From NCBI RefSeq assembly GCF_004297105.1, contig NZ_SCVE01000016.1, positions 1 to 64,000 on the forward strand: a stretch of DNA of 64,000 bases, read 5' to 3'. Below the pieces are notes generated by a model. The model saw only the letters and a program-made list of their open reading frames with translations. It was not told the DNA's origin and did not search any database. Shown here piece by piece: positions 1-6,568 of the stretch (position 1 is its first letter; each line of letters opens with the position of its first letter). The DNA comes from Herbiconiux sp. (lineage in GTDB: Bacteria; Actinomycetota; Actinomycetes; Actinomycetales; Microbacteriaceae). The position numbers and the translations under genes are program-made.

Positions 1-70
<70 letters not shown>

Positions 71-90
71 AACGGGGGGGGCGGGGGGCC

Positions 91-591
91 TCAGGCGATG
101 TCGAGCGAGAGGCGGCGCAGGAGGGCCGCGAGGCGCTCCTGGTCGGCCTTCGAGAGCCCCGCGAGCAGGTCGGCCTCGGCCTCGACCAGGTGCGAGATCG
201 CCGCATCGACGCGATCGCGACCCTCGACGGTCATCGACACGAGCACTCCACGCCCGTCGTTGGGGTCGGTGCGCCGCTGCACGAGGCCGCGCCGCACCAT
301 GCCATCGATGCGGTTCGTCATGGTGCCGCTCGACACGTAGGTCTGCTCGAGCAGCGCCTTCGGGCTCAGTTCGTGCGGCGCGCCCGCCCGGCGCAGCGCG
401 GCGAGCACGTCGAACTCCCACGACTCCAGGTCGGCGGTGGCGAACGAGGCGCGCCGGGTCTTCTCGAGCTGCTTGGCGAGCCGCGTGACCCGCGACAGGA
501 TCTTGAGCGGCGAGAAGTCGAGCCCCGGATGCTCGCGCACCCACGCGTCGACGATCTCATCGACGGTGTCGCGCGAATCCCTCTGGTGCAT
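91..591 (-). CDS. MarR family transcriptional regulator
   Basis: A 166-residue protein with the MarR winged-helix layout: an N-terminal dimerisation helix, a recognition-helix region (SPKALLEQTYVSSGTMTNRI) and the wing signature with RTDPNDGRG, followed by a C-terminal helix rich in Leu and Ala. Such proteins bind palindromic operators as dimers and are released by small phenolic or other lipophilic ligands. The reading frame stays open upstream, but that part is antisense to the tRNA-Gln gene, so I start at the ATG at 589-591 (MHQRDSRD). An 11-base palindrome (GTCTGGCAGAC, 614-624) lies just upstream and could be its operator. Its target is not evident; no co-oriented partner remains because the contig ends at its stop codon. 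Confidence 0.9.
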   Translation of the reverse strand: MHQRDSRDTVDEIVDAWVREHPGLDFSPLKILSRVTRLAKQLEKTRRASFATADLESWEFDVLAALRRAGAPHELSPKALLEQTYVSSGTMTNRIDGMVRRGLVQRRTDPNDGRGVLVSMTVEGRDRVDAAISHLVEAEADLLAGLSKADQERLAALLRRLSLDIA

Positions 592-650
592 CCACCCATT
601 ATGTCCACCTGAGGTCTGGCAGACTGGACTACTGCATCGGCAACCGATGA

Positions 651-722
651 TCCGCGATGGTGTAATGGCAGCACGACAGCCTTTGGAGCTGTTAGGTCCA
701 GGTTCGAGTCCTGGTCGCGGAG
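651..722 (+). tRNA. tRNA-Gln (anticodon TTG)
   Basis: The 72-base sequence folds as a cloverleaf. The acceptor stem is TCCGCGA (651-657) with TCGCGGA (715-721), followed by discriminator G722. The T arm carries the GGTTCGAGTCC signature, and the anticodon loop CTTTGGA holds anticodon TTG, which reads CAA glutamine codons. No CCA is encoded. A perfect small palindrome, CATCGG-CAA-CCGATG (635-649), abuts the 5' end and may affect processing. The position beside glmU is known from other actinobacteria. Confidence 0.95.
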
Positions 723-734
723 CTGGCAGTGCGG

Positions 735-822
735 TGCGATTCGATGCGCCGGATTCGCCTTCGTGCATGTGACGGGGCCCTACCCGATATGCCCGAAGTC
801 GAATCCGGAGCATCGAATCGCA
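735..822. repeat. Long imperfect inverted repeat in the glmU leader
   Basis: Arms 735-757 and 800-822 are complementary at 22 of 23 positions, and pairing continues inward over most of the next nine bases. This makes a hairpin of roughly 88 bases between tRNA-Gln and glmU. It has no U tract, so it is not a standard terminator. It may be a small palindromic mobile element (MITE/REP-like), or a structured leader that separates tRNA and glmU transcripts. Confidence 0.75.
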
Positions 823-853
823 TCCCGCCATCGTGAAGTGAGAAAGGCATCCC

Positions 854-2320
854 ATGACTGATCAGAGGCTCGCGATTGTGGTGCTGGCAGCAGGCCAAGG
901 TACGCGAATGAAGTCCGCCACCCCCAAGCTCCTCCACGAGATCGCGGGCGTCCCCCTCATCGGCCACGTGCTCGCCACCGCCGGAGAGCTGGATGCGGCA
1001 TACACCGTGAGCGTGGTGCGCCACGAGCGCGACAGCGTCGTCGAGGTGATCGCCGACCACTTCCCGTCGAGCATCATCGTCGATCAAGACGAGGTGGCCG
1101 GCACCGGCCGCGCCGTCGAGCAGGCCCTCGAGGGGCTTCCCGCCGACTTCGACGGCGACGTGCTCGTGGTCTCGGGCGACGTGCCGCTGCTCGACGCGGC
1201 CACCCTCAACGGGCTCATCGCCGAGCACCGGGCCACCGGGGCATCCGCCACCCTCCTCTCCGCCCTGCTCGACGACCCCAGCGGTTATGGCCGCATCGTG
1301 CGAACGACCGACGGGATGCTCGACCGCATCGTCGAGCACAAAGATGCCACCGACTCCGAGCTCGCCCTGAACGAGATCAATGCGGGCGTCTACGTGTTCG
1401 GCCTAGCCGAGCTGCGCGACCAGCTGGCGCAGGTCACCACCGCCAACGCCCAGGGCGAGAAGTACCTCACCGACGTGATCGGCCTGCTGCGCCGTGCGGG
1501 CTCCGACGTCGCCGCCGTCAGCGTCAGCGAGCCCTGGCTCGTGGCGGGCGTCAACGACCGCGCCCAGCTCTCCGAGGCCGCCGCCAAGCTCAACGCCCTC
1601 ATCGTGCGCGGCTGGCAGCTCGCCGGGGTCACCGTGGTCGACCCTGCCACGACCTGGATCGACCTCACGGCGAGCTTCGAGCCCGACGTCGAGCTGTTGC
1701 CGGGCACCCAGATCAAGGGCGCCACCACCGTCGCGAGCGGCGCGAAGATCGGCCCCGACACCACCCTCGTCGACTGCGAGGTGGGCGAGAACGCGGTCGT
1801 GAAACGCACGGATGCGACCCTCTCCGTGATCGGCGCAGGCGCATCCGTCGGCCCCTTCGCCTACCTCCGGCCGAACACCGTTCTCGACGCCGACGGCAAG
1901 ATCGGCACCTTCGTGGAGACGAAGAACTCGCACATCGGCCCCGGCAGCAAGGTGCCTCACCTCTCGTACATCGGTGACACCGAGGTGGGCACGGGATCCA
2001 ACGTGGGTGCCGGCACCATCACCGCCAACTACGACGGCGTGAACAAGCACCGCACCGAAGTGGGTTCGCACGTTCGGACGGGCTCGCACAACGTGTTCGT
2101 CGCCCCCGTTAGGATTGGTGACGGCGCCTACACAGGTGCCGGAACGGTCGTCCGCAAAGACGTTCCCGCTGGTGCTCTCGCGATCAATGTGGCTCCCCAA
2201 CGGAACATGGCGGGCTGGGTCGAACAGAACCGGCCCGGTTCGGCGGCGGCCGCTGCGGCATCCGGTGCGCAGACGGATGACGCGCAGACCGCGCGGGCAT
2301 CCGGAGAGAGCGGAGAATAG
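854..2320 (+). CDS. glmU: Bifunctional UDP-N-acetylglucosamine pyrophosphorylase / glucosamine-1-phosphate acetyltransferase
   Basis: The 488-residue protein has the two-domain GlmU architecture. The N-terminal uridyltransferase carries the nucleotide-binding signature LAAGQGTRMKSATPK (residues 11-25). The C-terminal left-handed beta-helix (from about 255) has hexapeptide repeats and the acetyltransferase motif VGAGTITANYDGVNKH. It makes UDP-GlcNAc for peptidoglycan and cell-surface glycans in the cytoplasm. The ATG follows GAAAGG by six bases. The C-terminal tail is Ala/Ser-rich and low in complexity, as often seen in actinobacterial GlmU. The stop codon is followed directly by the prs start, so the two genes are co-transcribed. 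Confidence 0.98.
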   Translation: MTDQRLAIVVLAAGQGTRMKSATPKLLHEIAGVPLIGHVLATAGELDAAYTVSVVRHERDSVVEVIADHFPSSIIVDQDEVAGTGRAVEQALEGLPADFDGDVLVVSGDVPLLDAATLNGLIAEHRATGASATLLSALLDDPSGYGRIVRTTDGMLDRIVEHKDATDSELALNEINAGVYVFGLAELRDQLAQVTTANAQGEKYLTDVIGLLRRAGSDVAAVSVSEPWLVAGVNDRAQLSEAAAKLNALIVRGWQLAGVTVVDPATTWIDLTASFEPDVELLPGTQIKGATTVASGAKIGPDTTLVDCEVGENAVVKRTDATLSVIGAGASVGPFAYLRPNTVLDADGKIGTFVETKNSHIGPGSKVPHLSYIGDTEVGTGSNVGAGTITANYDGVNKHRTEVGSHVRTGSHNVFVAPVRIGDGAYTGAGTVVRKDVPAGALAINVAPQRNMAGWVEQNRPGSAAAAAASGAQTDDAQTARASGESGE

Positions 2321-3298
2321 GTGTCCGGAATCAAGGCCAGCGGAGAGAAGAGCCTCGTCGTCGTCTCAGGACGAGCGCATCCGAAGCTGGCGGAGGACAT
2401 CGCGGCAGAGCTCGGCACCGACCTCGTCGAGACCGAGGCCCGCACCTTCGCGAACGGCGAGCTCTACATCCGCTACGGCGAGAGCGTGCGCGGCAGCGAC
2501 GTGTTCGTGCTGCAGTCGCACACCGCTCCCATCAACGAGTGGCTCATGGAGCAGCTCATCATGGTGGATGCACTGAAGCGCGCGAGCGCCAAGCGCATCA
2601 CGGTGGTGGCTCCCTTCTATCCCTACGCCCGCCAGGACAAGAAGGGCCGCGGTCGCGAGCCCATCTCCGCCCGTCTCGTGGCCGACCTGTTCAAGGCCGC
2701 CGGCGCCGACCGCATCATGTCGGTCGACCTGCACGCCGCCCAGATCCAGGGCTTCTTCGACGGTCCCGTCGACCACCTCTTCGCCATGCCCGTGCTGCTC
2801 GAGCACATGCGCAAGTCGCTCGACCCCGCCACCCTCACCGTCGTGAGCCCCGACATGGGCCGCGTGCGCGTCGCGGATGTCTGGAGCGACAAGCTCGGCG
2901 TGCCCCTCGCCATCATCCACAAGCGCCGCGACCCGCGGGTGCCCAACCAGGTGAGCGTGCACGAGATCGTGGGCGATGTGAGCGGCCGCGTGTGCCTTCT
3001 CGTCGACGACCTCATCGACACCGGCCGCACCATCGTGGCCGCCGCCGAGGCGCTCAAGGCGAACGGCGCCACCGGAGTCGTGGTGGCCGCCACGCACGCG
3101 GTCTTCTCCGACCCGGCCACCGAGATCCTGCAGAGCGATTTCATCGACCAGGTCGTGGTCACCGACACACTCCCGCTGCCGCCCGAGAAGCACTGGGACC
3201 GCCTGACGATCCTGCCGATCGCCCCGCTCATCGCGCGCGCCATCAACGAGGTGTTCTCCGACGGCTCGGTCACCACGATGTTCGACGGAGACGCCTGA
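2321..3298 (+). CDS. prs: Ribose-phosphate diphosphokinase (PRPP synthetase)
   Basis: A 325-residue class I PRPP synthase that makes phosphoribosyl pyrophosphate from ribose-5-phosphate and ATP for nucleotide, His and Trp synthesis. It shows the ATP-site loop FYPYARQDKK (about 99-108), SVDLHAAQIQGFF with the metal-binding His, and the PRPP-binding motif VDDLIDTGRT (228-237). The GTG start is immediately after the glmU stop, with zero spacing and GCGGAG upstream as ribosome binding site. The glmU-prs pairing is widely conserved in actinobacteria and Firmicutes. Confidence 0.98.
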   Translation: MSGIKASGEKSLVVVSGRAHPKLAEDIAAELGTDLVETEARTFANGELYIRYGESVRGSDVFVLQSHTAPINEWLMEQLIMVDALKRASAKRITVVAPFYPYARQDKKGRGREPISARLVADLFKAAGADRIMSVDLHAAQIQGFFDGPVDHLFAMPVLLEHMRKSLDPATLTVVSPDMGRVRVADVWSDKLGVPLAIIHKRRDPRVPNQVSVHEIVGDVSGRVCLLVDDLIDTGRTIVAAAEALKANGATGVVVAATHAVFSDPATEILQSDFIDQVVVTDTLPLPPEKHWDRLTILPIAPLIARAINEVFSDGSVTTMFDGDA

Positions 3299-3333
3299 TC
3301 GCCGGCACGCGACATCCGCTCGCCCGGCAGGCT

Positions 3334-3339
3334 TAAACT
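3334..3339 (+). promoter_or_regulatory. -10 element of a leaderless promoter (TAAACT)
   Basis: TAAACT is followed by seven bases and then the ATG at 3347, so transcription would begin at or next to the start codon. There is no Shine-Dalgarno sequence. This spacing recurs before several other genes in the window. Confidence 0.6.
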
Positions 3340-3346
3340 GGATGGC

Positions 3347-3619
3347 ATGAGCATCGCCTCGATCGACACCTTCACCCCCGCGGCCGGAGCCGTCACCATG
3401 TTCTCCACGAGCTGGTGCGGCTACTGCAAGCGCCTCAAGACCCAGCTCGACGCCCAGGGCATCGCCTACACCGAGGTGAACATCGAAGAGGTCGATGGCA
3501 CCGCCGAGCTCGTGGCCGCGGTCAACGGCGGCAACCAGACGGTGCCCACGCTGATCTTCCCCGACGGCTCCACGGCCACCAATCCGTCGGCGCGCGAGGT
3601 CGCCGAGCGCCTTGGCTGA
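3347..3619 (+). CDS. Mycoredoxin-like glutaredoxin
   Basis: A 90-residue thioredoxin-fold protein with the active site WCGYC (Cys24 and Cys27), a cis-proline motif TVPTLIF (about 65-71) and the short length of the actinobacterial Mrx1/NrdH group. Mycoredoxins reduce mixed disulfides between proteins and mycothiol. The CGYC sequence matches mycoredoxin-1 better than classical CPYC glutaredoxin. The start is leaderless (TAAACT seven bases upstream). The last codons overlap the TTG start of ftsY by eight bases, so ftsY is probably translated by coupling. Confidence 0.88.
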   Translation: MSIASIDTFTPAAGAVTMFSTSWCGYCKRLKTQLDAQGIAYTEVNIEEVDGTAELVAAVNGGNQTVPTLIFPDGSTATNPSAREVAERLG

Positions 3620-4484
3620 TCGCCCCTGGTCGCTCTCGGGCGCGCTCCGCGGCATGTTCGCGAAGCGCACCATCGACGACGAGACATGGGAAGACCTCGA
3701 AGACGCCCTGATCAAGGCCGACTTCGGGCCCACCGTCACCGACGAGGTGGTCTCCGACCTCCGGGCGAAGGTTCAGCGCTACTCCACCACCGACCCGAAA
3801 GACCTGCAGCGGATGCTCCGCGAGTCGATCGAGGAGCGCCTCGCCAAGTACGACCCCACCCTCAAGCTCACCGAGCGCCCTGCGGTGGTTCTCGTCGTCG
3901 GCGTGAACGGTGTGGGCAAGACCACCACCATCGGCAAGTTCGGCAAGTTCCTCCGCACCTACAACCGCACCGTCGTGGTGGGCGCGGCCGACACCTTCCG
4001 TGCCGCCGCGGTGGAGCAGCTCGCCACCTGGGCGGAGCGCGCGGGGGTCGACATCGTGCGGCCGCAGCACGAGGGGCAGGACCCTGCGTCCGTCGCGTTC
4101 CAGACCATCGAGAAGGCCAAGGCGAACGGCACCGAGATCGTGATCATCGACACGGCCGGCCGGTTGCAGACCAAGGGTGGCCTGATGGACGAGCTGGGCA
4201 AGATCCGGCGCGTCATCGAGAAGCAGGCCCCGGTGTCGGAGGTGCTTCTCGTGCTCGACGCCACCACCGGTCAGAACGGGCTGGCGCAGGCCGATGCGTT
4301 CATCCAGCACGCCGGTGTCACCGGGCTCGTGATCACGAAGCTCGACGGCTCGGCGAAGGCCGGCTTCGTTCTGGCCGTACAGGAGAAGACGGGCATCCCG
4401 ATCAAGCTGGTGGGCCAGGGCGAGGGCATCAACGACCTCACGGGATTCACCCCGCACGTGTTCGCCCAGAACCTGGTGGGCTGA
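3612..4484 (+). CDS. ftsY: Signal recognition particle receptor FtsY
   Basis: A 290-residue SRP GTPase made only of the N and G domains; the acidic A domain of E. coli FtsY is absent, as is usual in actinobacteria. The G1 loop is GVNGVGKT (97-104), followed by DTFRAAAVEQL (127-137), DTAGRL (180-185) and TKLDGSAKAG (242-251). It docks the Ffh-ribosome complex at the membrane for co-translational insertion. The start is TTG at 3612, overlapping the mycoredoxin stop; it gives the N-domain residues ADRPWSLSGALRGMF, and no better start lies downstream. The partner ffh is 7 kb away in the same orientation. Confidence 0.96.
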   Translation: MADRPWSLSGALRGMFAKRTIDDETWEDLEDALIKADFGPTVTDEVVSDLRAKVQRYSTTDPKDLQRMLRESIEERLAKYDPTLKLTERPAVVLVVGVNGVGKTTTIGKFGKFLRTYNRTVVVGAADTFRAAAVEQLATWAERAGVDIVRPQHEGQDPASVAFQTIEKAKANGTEIVIIDTAGRLQTKGGLMDELGKIRRVIEKQAPVSEVLLVLDATTGQNGLAQADAFIQHAGVTGLVITKLDGSAKAGFVLAVQEKTGIPIKLVGQGEGINDLTGFTPHVFAQNLVG

Positions 4485-4522
4485 TCTGCAGCTGAGATAA
4501 GCTCGGGTCTGGAGGAGTCTTC

Positions 4523-5203
4523 ATGATCAGTGCCCCAGCCGAACTCGTTCGCGCGAGCGTCTACCGCGGGTTCGCCGAGACGGGGCGGTGCCCGACAGCC
4601 GCCGACCTGGCGGCATCCACCGGCCTCTCGGCCCTCGCCGTCGAGTCGGCCCTCGTCGAGCTCGACGACAGCCATCACATCGTGCGTCGCGACGGCGAGC
4701 TCGTGCTCGCCCATCCGTTCGCCACGCGGTCGTTCGGATTCTCGGTGATGGGGCCCGACGTGCTGTGGTGGGGCGGATGCGCGTGGGACTCGTTCGCCAT
4801 CCCCCATCTCGTGCCCACCTCTCCCGAGGTGCTCGTGGCCACCACCTGCCCGGCTTGTGCCACACCACACGCCTTCACGGTCACGAACCGCGAACCTCCG
4901 GCGGGTGCCCAGGTGGCACACTTCCTGGTTCCCGCGGTGCACATCTGGGACGACGTGGTGCACAGCTGTGAGAACCAGCTCATCTTCTGCTCGGATGAGT
5001 GCGTCGAGACGTGGCTCTCATCGACGGGCAGGCAGCGCGGGTACGTCATGTCGCTGGAGACCCTCTGGGCTCTCGCATCGCGCTGGTACGAGGGGCGCCT
5101 CGACAGTCCGTACGCACGGCGGGAACCTGCTCAAGCCGCCGAGTACTTCCGCAGTGTGGGGCTCACCGGGCCGTTCTGGGAGGCGCCGCCCGCGCCCGCC
5201 TGA
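4523..5203 (+). CDS. Alkylmercury lyase (MerB) family protein
   Basis: A 226-residue protein with an N-terminal helix-turn-helix-like region (about 20-60) and a C-terminal domain resembling organomercurial lyase. Three residues of the MerB catalytic set appear to be present: Cys86 and Asp89 in GGCAWDSF, spaced as Cys96/Asp99 of MerB, and Cys156 in FCSDEC, equivalent to Cys159. Extra cysteines (109, 112, 149, 160) suggest metal binding. MerB cleaves carbon-mercury bonds by protonolysis; whether this divergent protein does so is unknown. There is no merA, merR or merT nearby, so it is an orphan placed between ftsY and a hydrolase. GGAGGAGTC precedes the ATG. Confidence 0.75.
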   Translation: MISAPAELVRASVYRGFAETGRCPTAADLAASTGLSALAVESALVELDDSHHIVRRDGELVLAHPFATRSFGFSVMGPDVLWWGGCAWDSFAIPHLVPTSPEVLVATTCPACATPHAFTVTNREPPAGAQVAHFLVPAVHIWDDVVHSCENQLIFCSDECVETWLSSTGRQRGYVMSLETLWALASRWYEGRLDSPYARREPAQAAEYFRSVGLTGPFWEAPPAPA

Positions 5204-5306
5204 GGTTCGCCGGTCGGGTTCCCGCTGCGCCCGCGTGGAGTTCGCCAAGCCTGCGCCGAACCGGCGGCGTCGGCGCCGCGGTTGTCGGCTCGCTTGGAGA
5301 AGTCCG

Positions 5307-5334
5307 CACGTCGTGGCGGCCGGCGGCCGACGTG
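5307..5334. terminator. Possible bidirectional terminator hairpin
   Basis: CACGTCG (5307-5313) pairs with CGACGTG (5328-5334) around a GC-rich loop in the 138-base gap between two convergent genes. There is no T tract on either side, so the assignment as terminator is weak. Confidence 0.35.
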
Positions 5335-5341
5335 TGGAGGT

Positions 5342-6136
5342 TCAGCCGGCGTCGACCTCGGCGAGGAACTCGCGCACCGCGCGCACCGTCTCCGGATGCC
5401 GCGGGGTATCGGCATGCCCCGCACCCTCCACCACGGTGAGCCGCGACGTCGGCAGCGCTCCGTGCACGTGCTCGGCGGCGCGCATCCGCTCGGGGTCACG
5501 GGTGCCCGCGATGAGGGCGACGGGCATCGACAGGGCGGCGATCTCCGCATCCGTCACCCGCGGCACCCGTTCGGCCTCGCGCATGTAGGCCGCCAGGGCG
5601 AGCCCGTCGTTCGTGAGGAACGCGGCACGGGTGCCGGGGTCGAGCGGATGCCCCATCCGCTCCTCCCATGCGGCGACGAACCCCGCCATGCCGCCCGCTT
5701 CCAGCGTGCCGATCGCCTCGGGAAAGAACACGCGGTCGAACACCCCGCTCCCTGTTCCGGGCGCCCCGGCGATGCTCGTGAAGCTCGAGAAGCGCGACGG
5801 ATGCTGCGCCGCGAGCGAGAAGCCCACCCGCGCTCCGAGTGAGTACCCCACGAGGTGGGCGCTCTCGATCCCCGCGGCATCGAGCACCGCGATCACGTCG
5901 CCCGTGAACCGCGCCATCGCGTAGGCATCGGCCGTGTGCGGCTTGTCGCTGCGCCCGTGCCCGCGGAAGTCGAGTGTCACCACGGTGTGCCCGGCGAGTT
6001 CGCGCAGATACCCGTACCCACGCCACGTGGCCTGCGACAGGGCGGTGCCGTGCAGCAGCACGACGCAGCTCCCGCTGTCGCCGCTCACGCGGTAGGCGAC
6101 CCGAGTGCCGTCGTCGGGATTCGTGGCGTAGTCCAT
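5342..6136 (-). CDS. Alpha/beta hydrolase
   Basis: A 264-residue alpha/beta-hydrolase fold protein. Oxyanion-loop HGTALSQ follows strand 3, LDFRGHGRSDKP is the usual motif before helix A, the nucleophile elbow is GYSLG (Ser99), the acid is probably Asp214 in AGTRDPER, and the catalytic base is His241 in GAGHADTP. It resembles esterases and enol-lactone or haloperoxidase-like hydrolases; the substrate cannot be told. It has no signal peptide. It lies just downstream of the HxlR regulator on the same strand (29-base gap) and may be co-transcribed with it. Confidence 0.88.
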   Translation of the reverse strand: MDYATNPDDGTRVAYRVSGDSGSCVVLLHGTALSQATWRGYGYLRELAGHTVVTLDFRGHGRSDKPHTADAYAMARFTGDVIAVLDAAGIESAHLVGYSLGARVGFSLAAQHPSRFSSFTSIAGAPGTGSGVFDRVFFPEAIGTLEAGGMAGFVAAWEERMGHPLDPGTRAAFLTNDGLALAAYMREAERVPRVTDAEIAALSMPVALIAGTRDPERMRAAEHVHGALPTSRLTVVEGAGHADTPRHPETVRAVREFLAEVDAG

Positions 6137-6165
6137 CCGTTCACGCTACCTGTCGGGTAGCACGC

Positions 6166-6504
6166 TCAGGTCCAGCGCTGGCCCCAGGCCACGAGGGGCT
6201 GGAGCGACTTCATGAGGTCGATCCCGCGGTCGGTCAGGGCGTAGCGCACCTGCACCGGCGTGCTGGCCACGACCTCGCGCGTCACGAGGCCTTCCTTCTC
6301 GAGCTCCTTGAGGCGCTGGGAGAGCAGCCGGTCGGAGAGGCCCGTGACCGTAGCCAGGATCTCGCTGAACCGGCTCGAGCCCTGTGCGATGGCGAGCAGG
6401 ATGCCAGAGCTCCACCGTTTGCCGACGAGTTCGAGCGACGACTGGAACAGCCGGCACTGCGAGTCGTCGATGTGGTGCCAGGTGGTCTGGGTCGCGGTAG
6501 TCAC
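6166..6504 (-). CDS. HxlR family transcriptional regulator
   Basis: A 112-residue winged-helix protein of the HxlR type: the N-terminal Cys near ...DSQCRLFQSSLELVGKRW, the helix-turn-helix FSEILATVTGLSDRLLSQRL and the wing with VQVRYALTDRG. HxlR proteins respond to aldehydes, quinones or disulfide stress, often through the N-terminal Cys. It starts with GTG and is divergent from the LLM-BBE fusion gene, with a palindrome between them (TTAGTG-TAAGG-CACTAA). A TACACT box 12 bases upstream of the GTG suggests a leaderless or nearly leaderless mRNA that is self-regulated through this operator. Confidence 0.92.
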   Translation of the reverse strand: MTTATQTTWHHIDDSQCRLFQSSLELVGKRWSSGILLAIAQGSSRFSEILATVTGLSDRLLSQRLKELEKEGLVTREVVASTPVQVRYALTDRGIDLMKSLQPLVAWGQRWT

Positions 6505-6508
6505 TTAC

Positions 6509-6525
6509 TTAGTGTAAGGCACTAA
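6509..6525. promoter_or_regulatory. Palindromic operator between hxlR-type gene and the LLM-BBE gene
   Basis: TTAGTG-TAAGG-CACTAA is a perfect 6-base inverted repeat around a 5-base spacer. It sits five bases upstream of the regulator start and overlaps its putative -10 (TACACT on the minus strand). It can serve both divergent genes. Confidence 0.7.
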
Positions 6526-6568
6526 CTCACTGTTTGGCGCGGGGCGACCGCGCTGCCACCATGGAGCC

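Noticed and set aside
592..855. N-terminal extension of the first MarR gene to 855
   Set aside because: The extension is antisense to tRNA-Gln and the glmU leader and has no MarR-like sequence.
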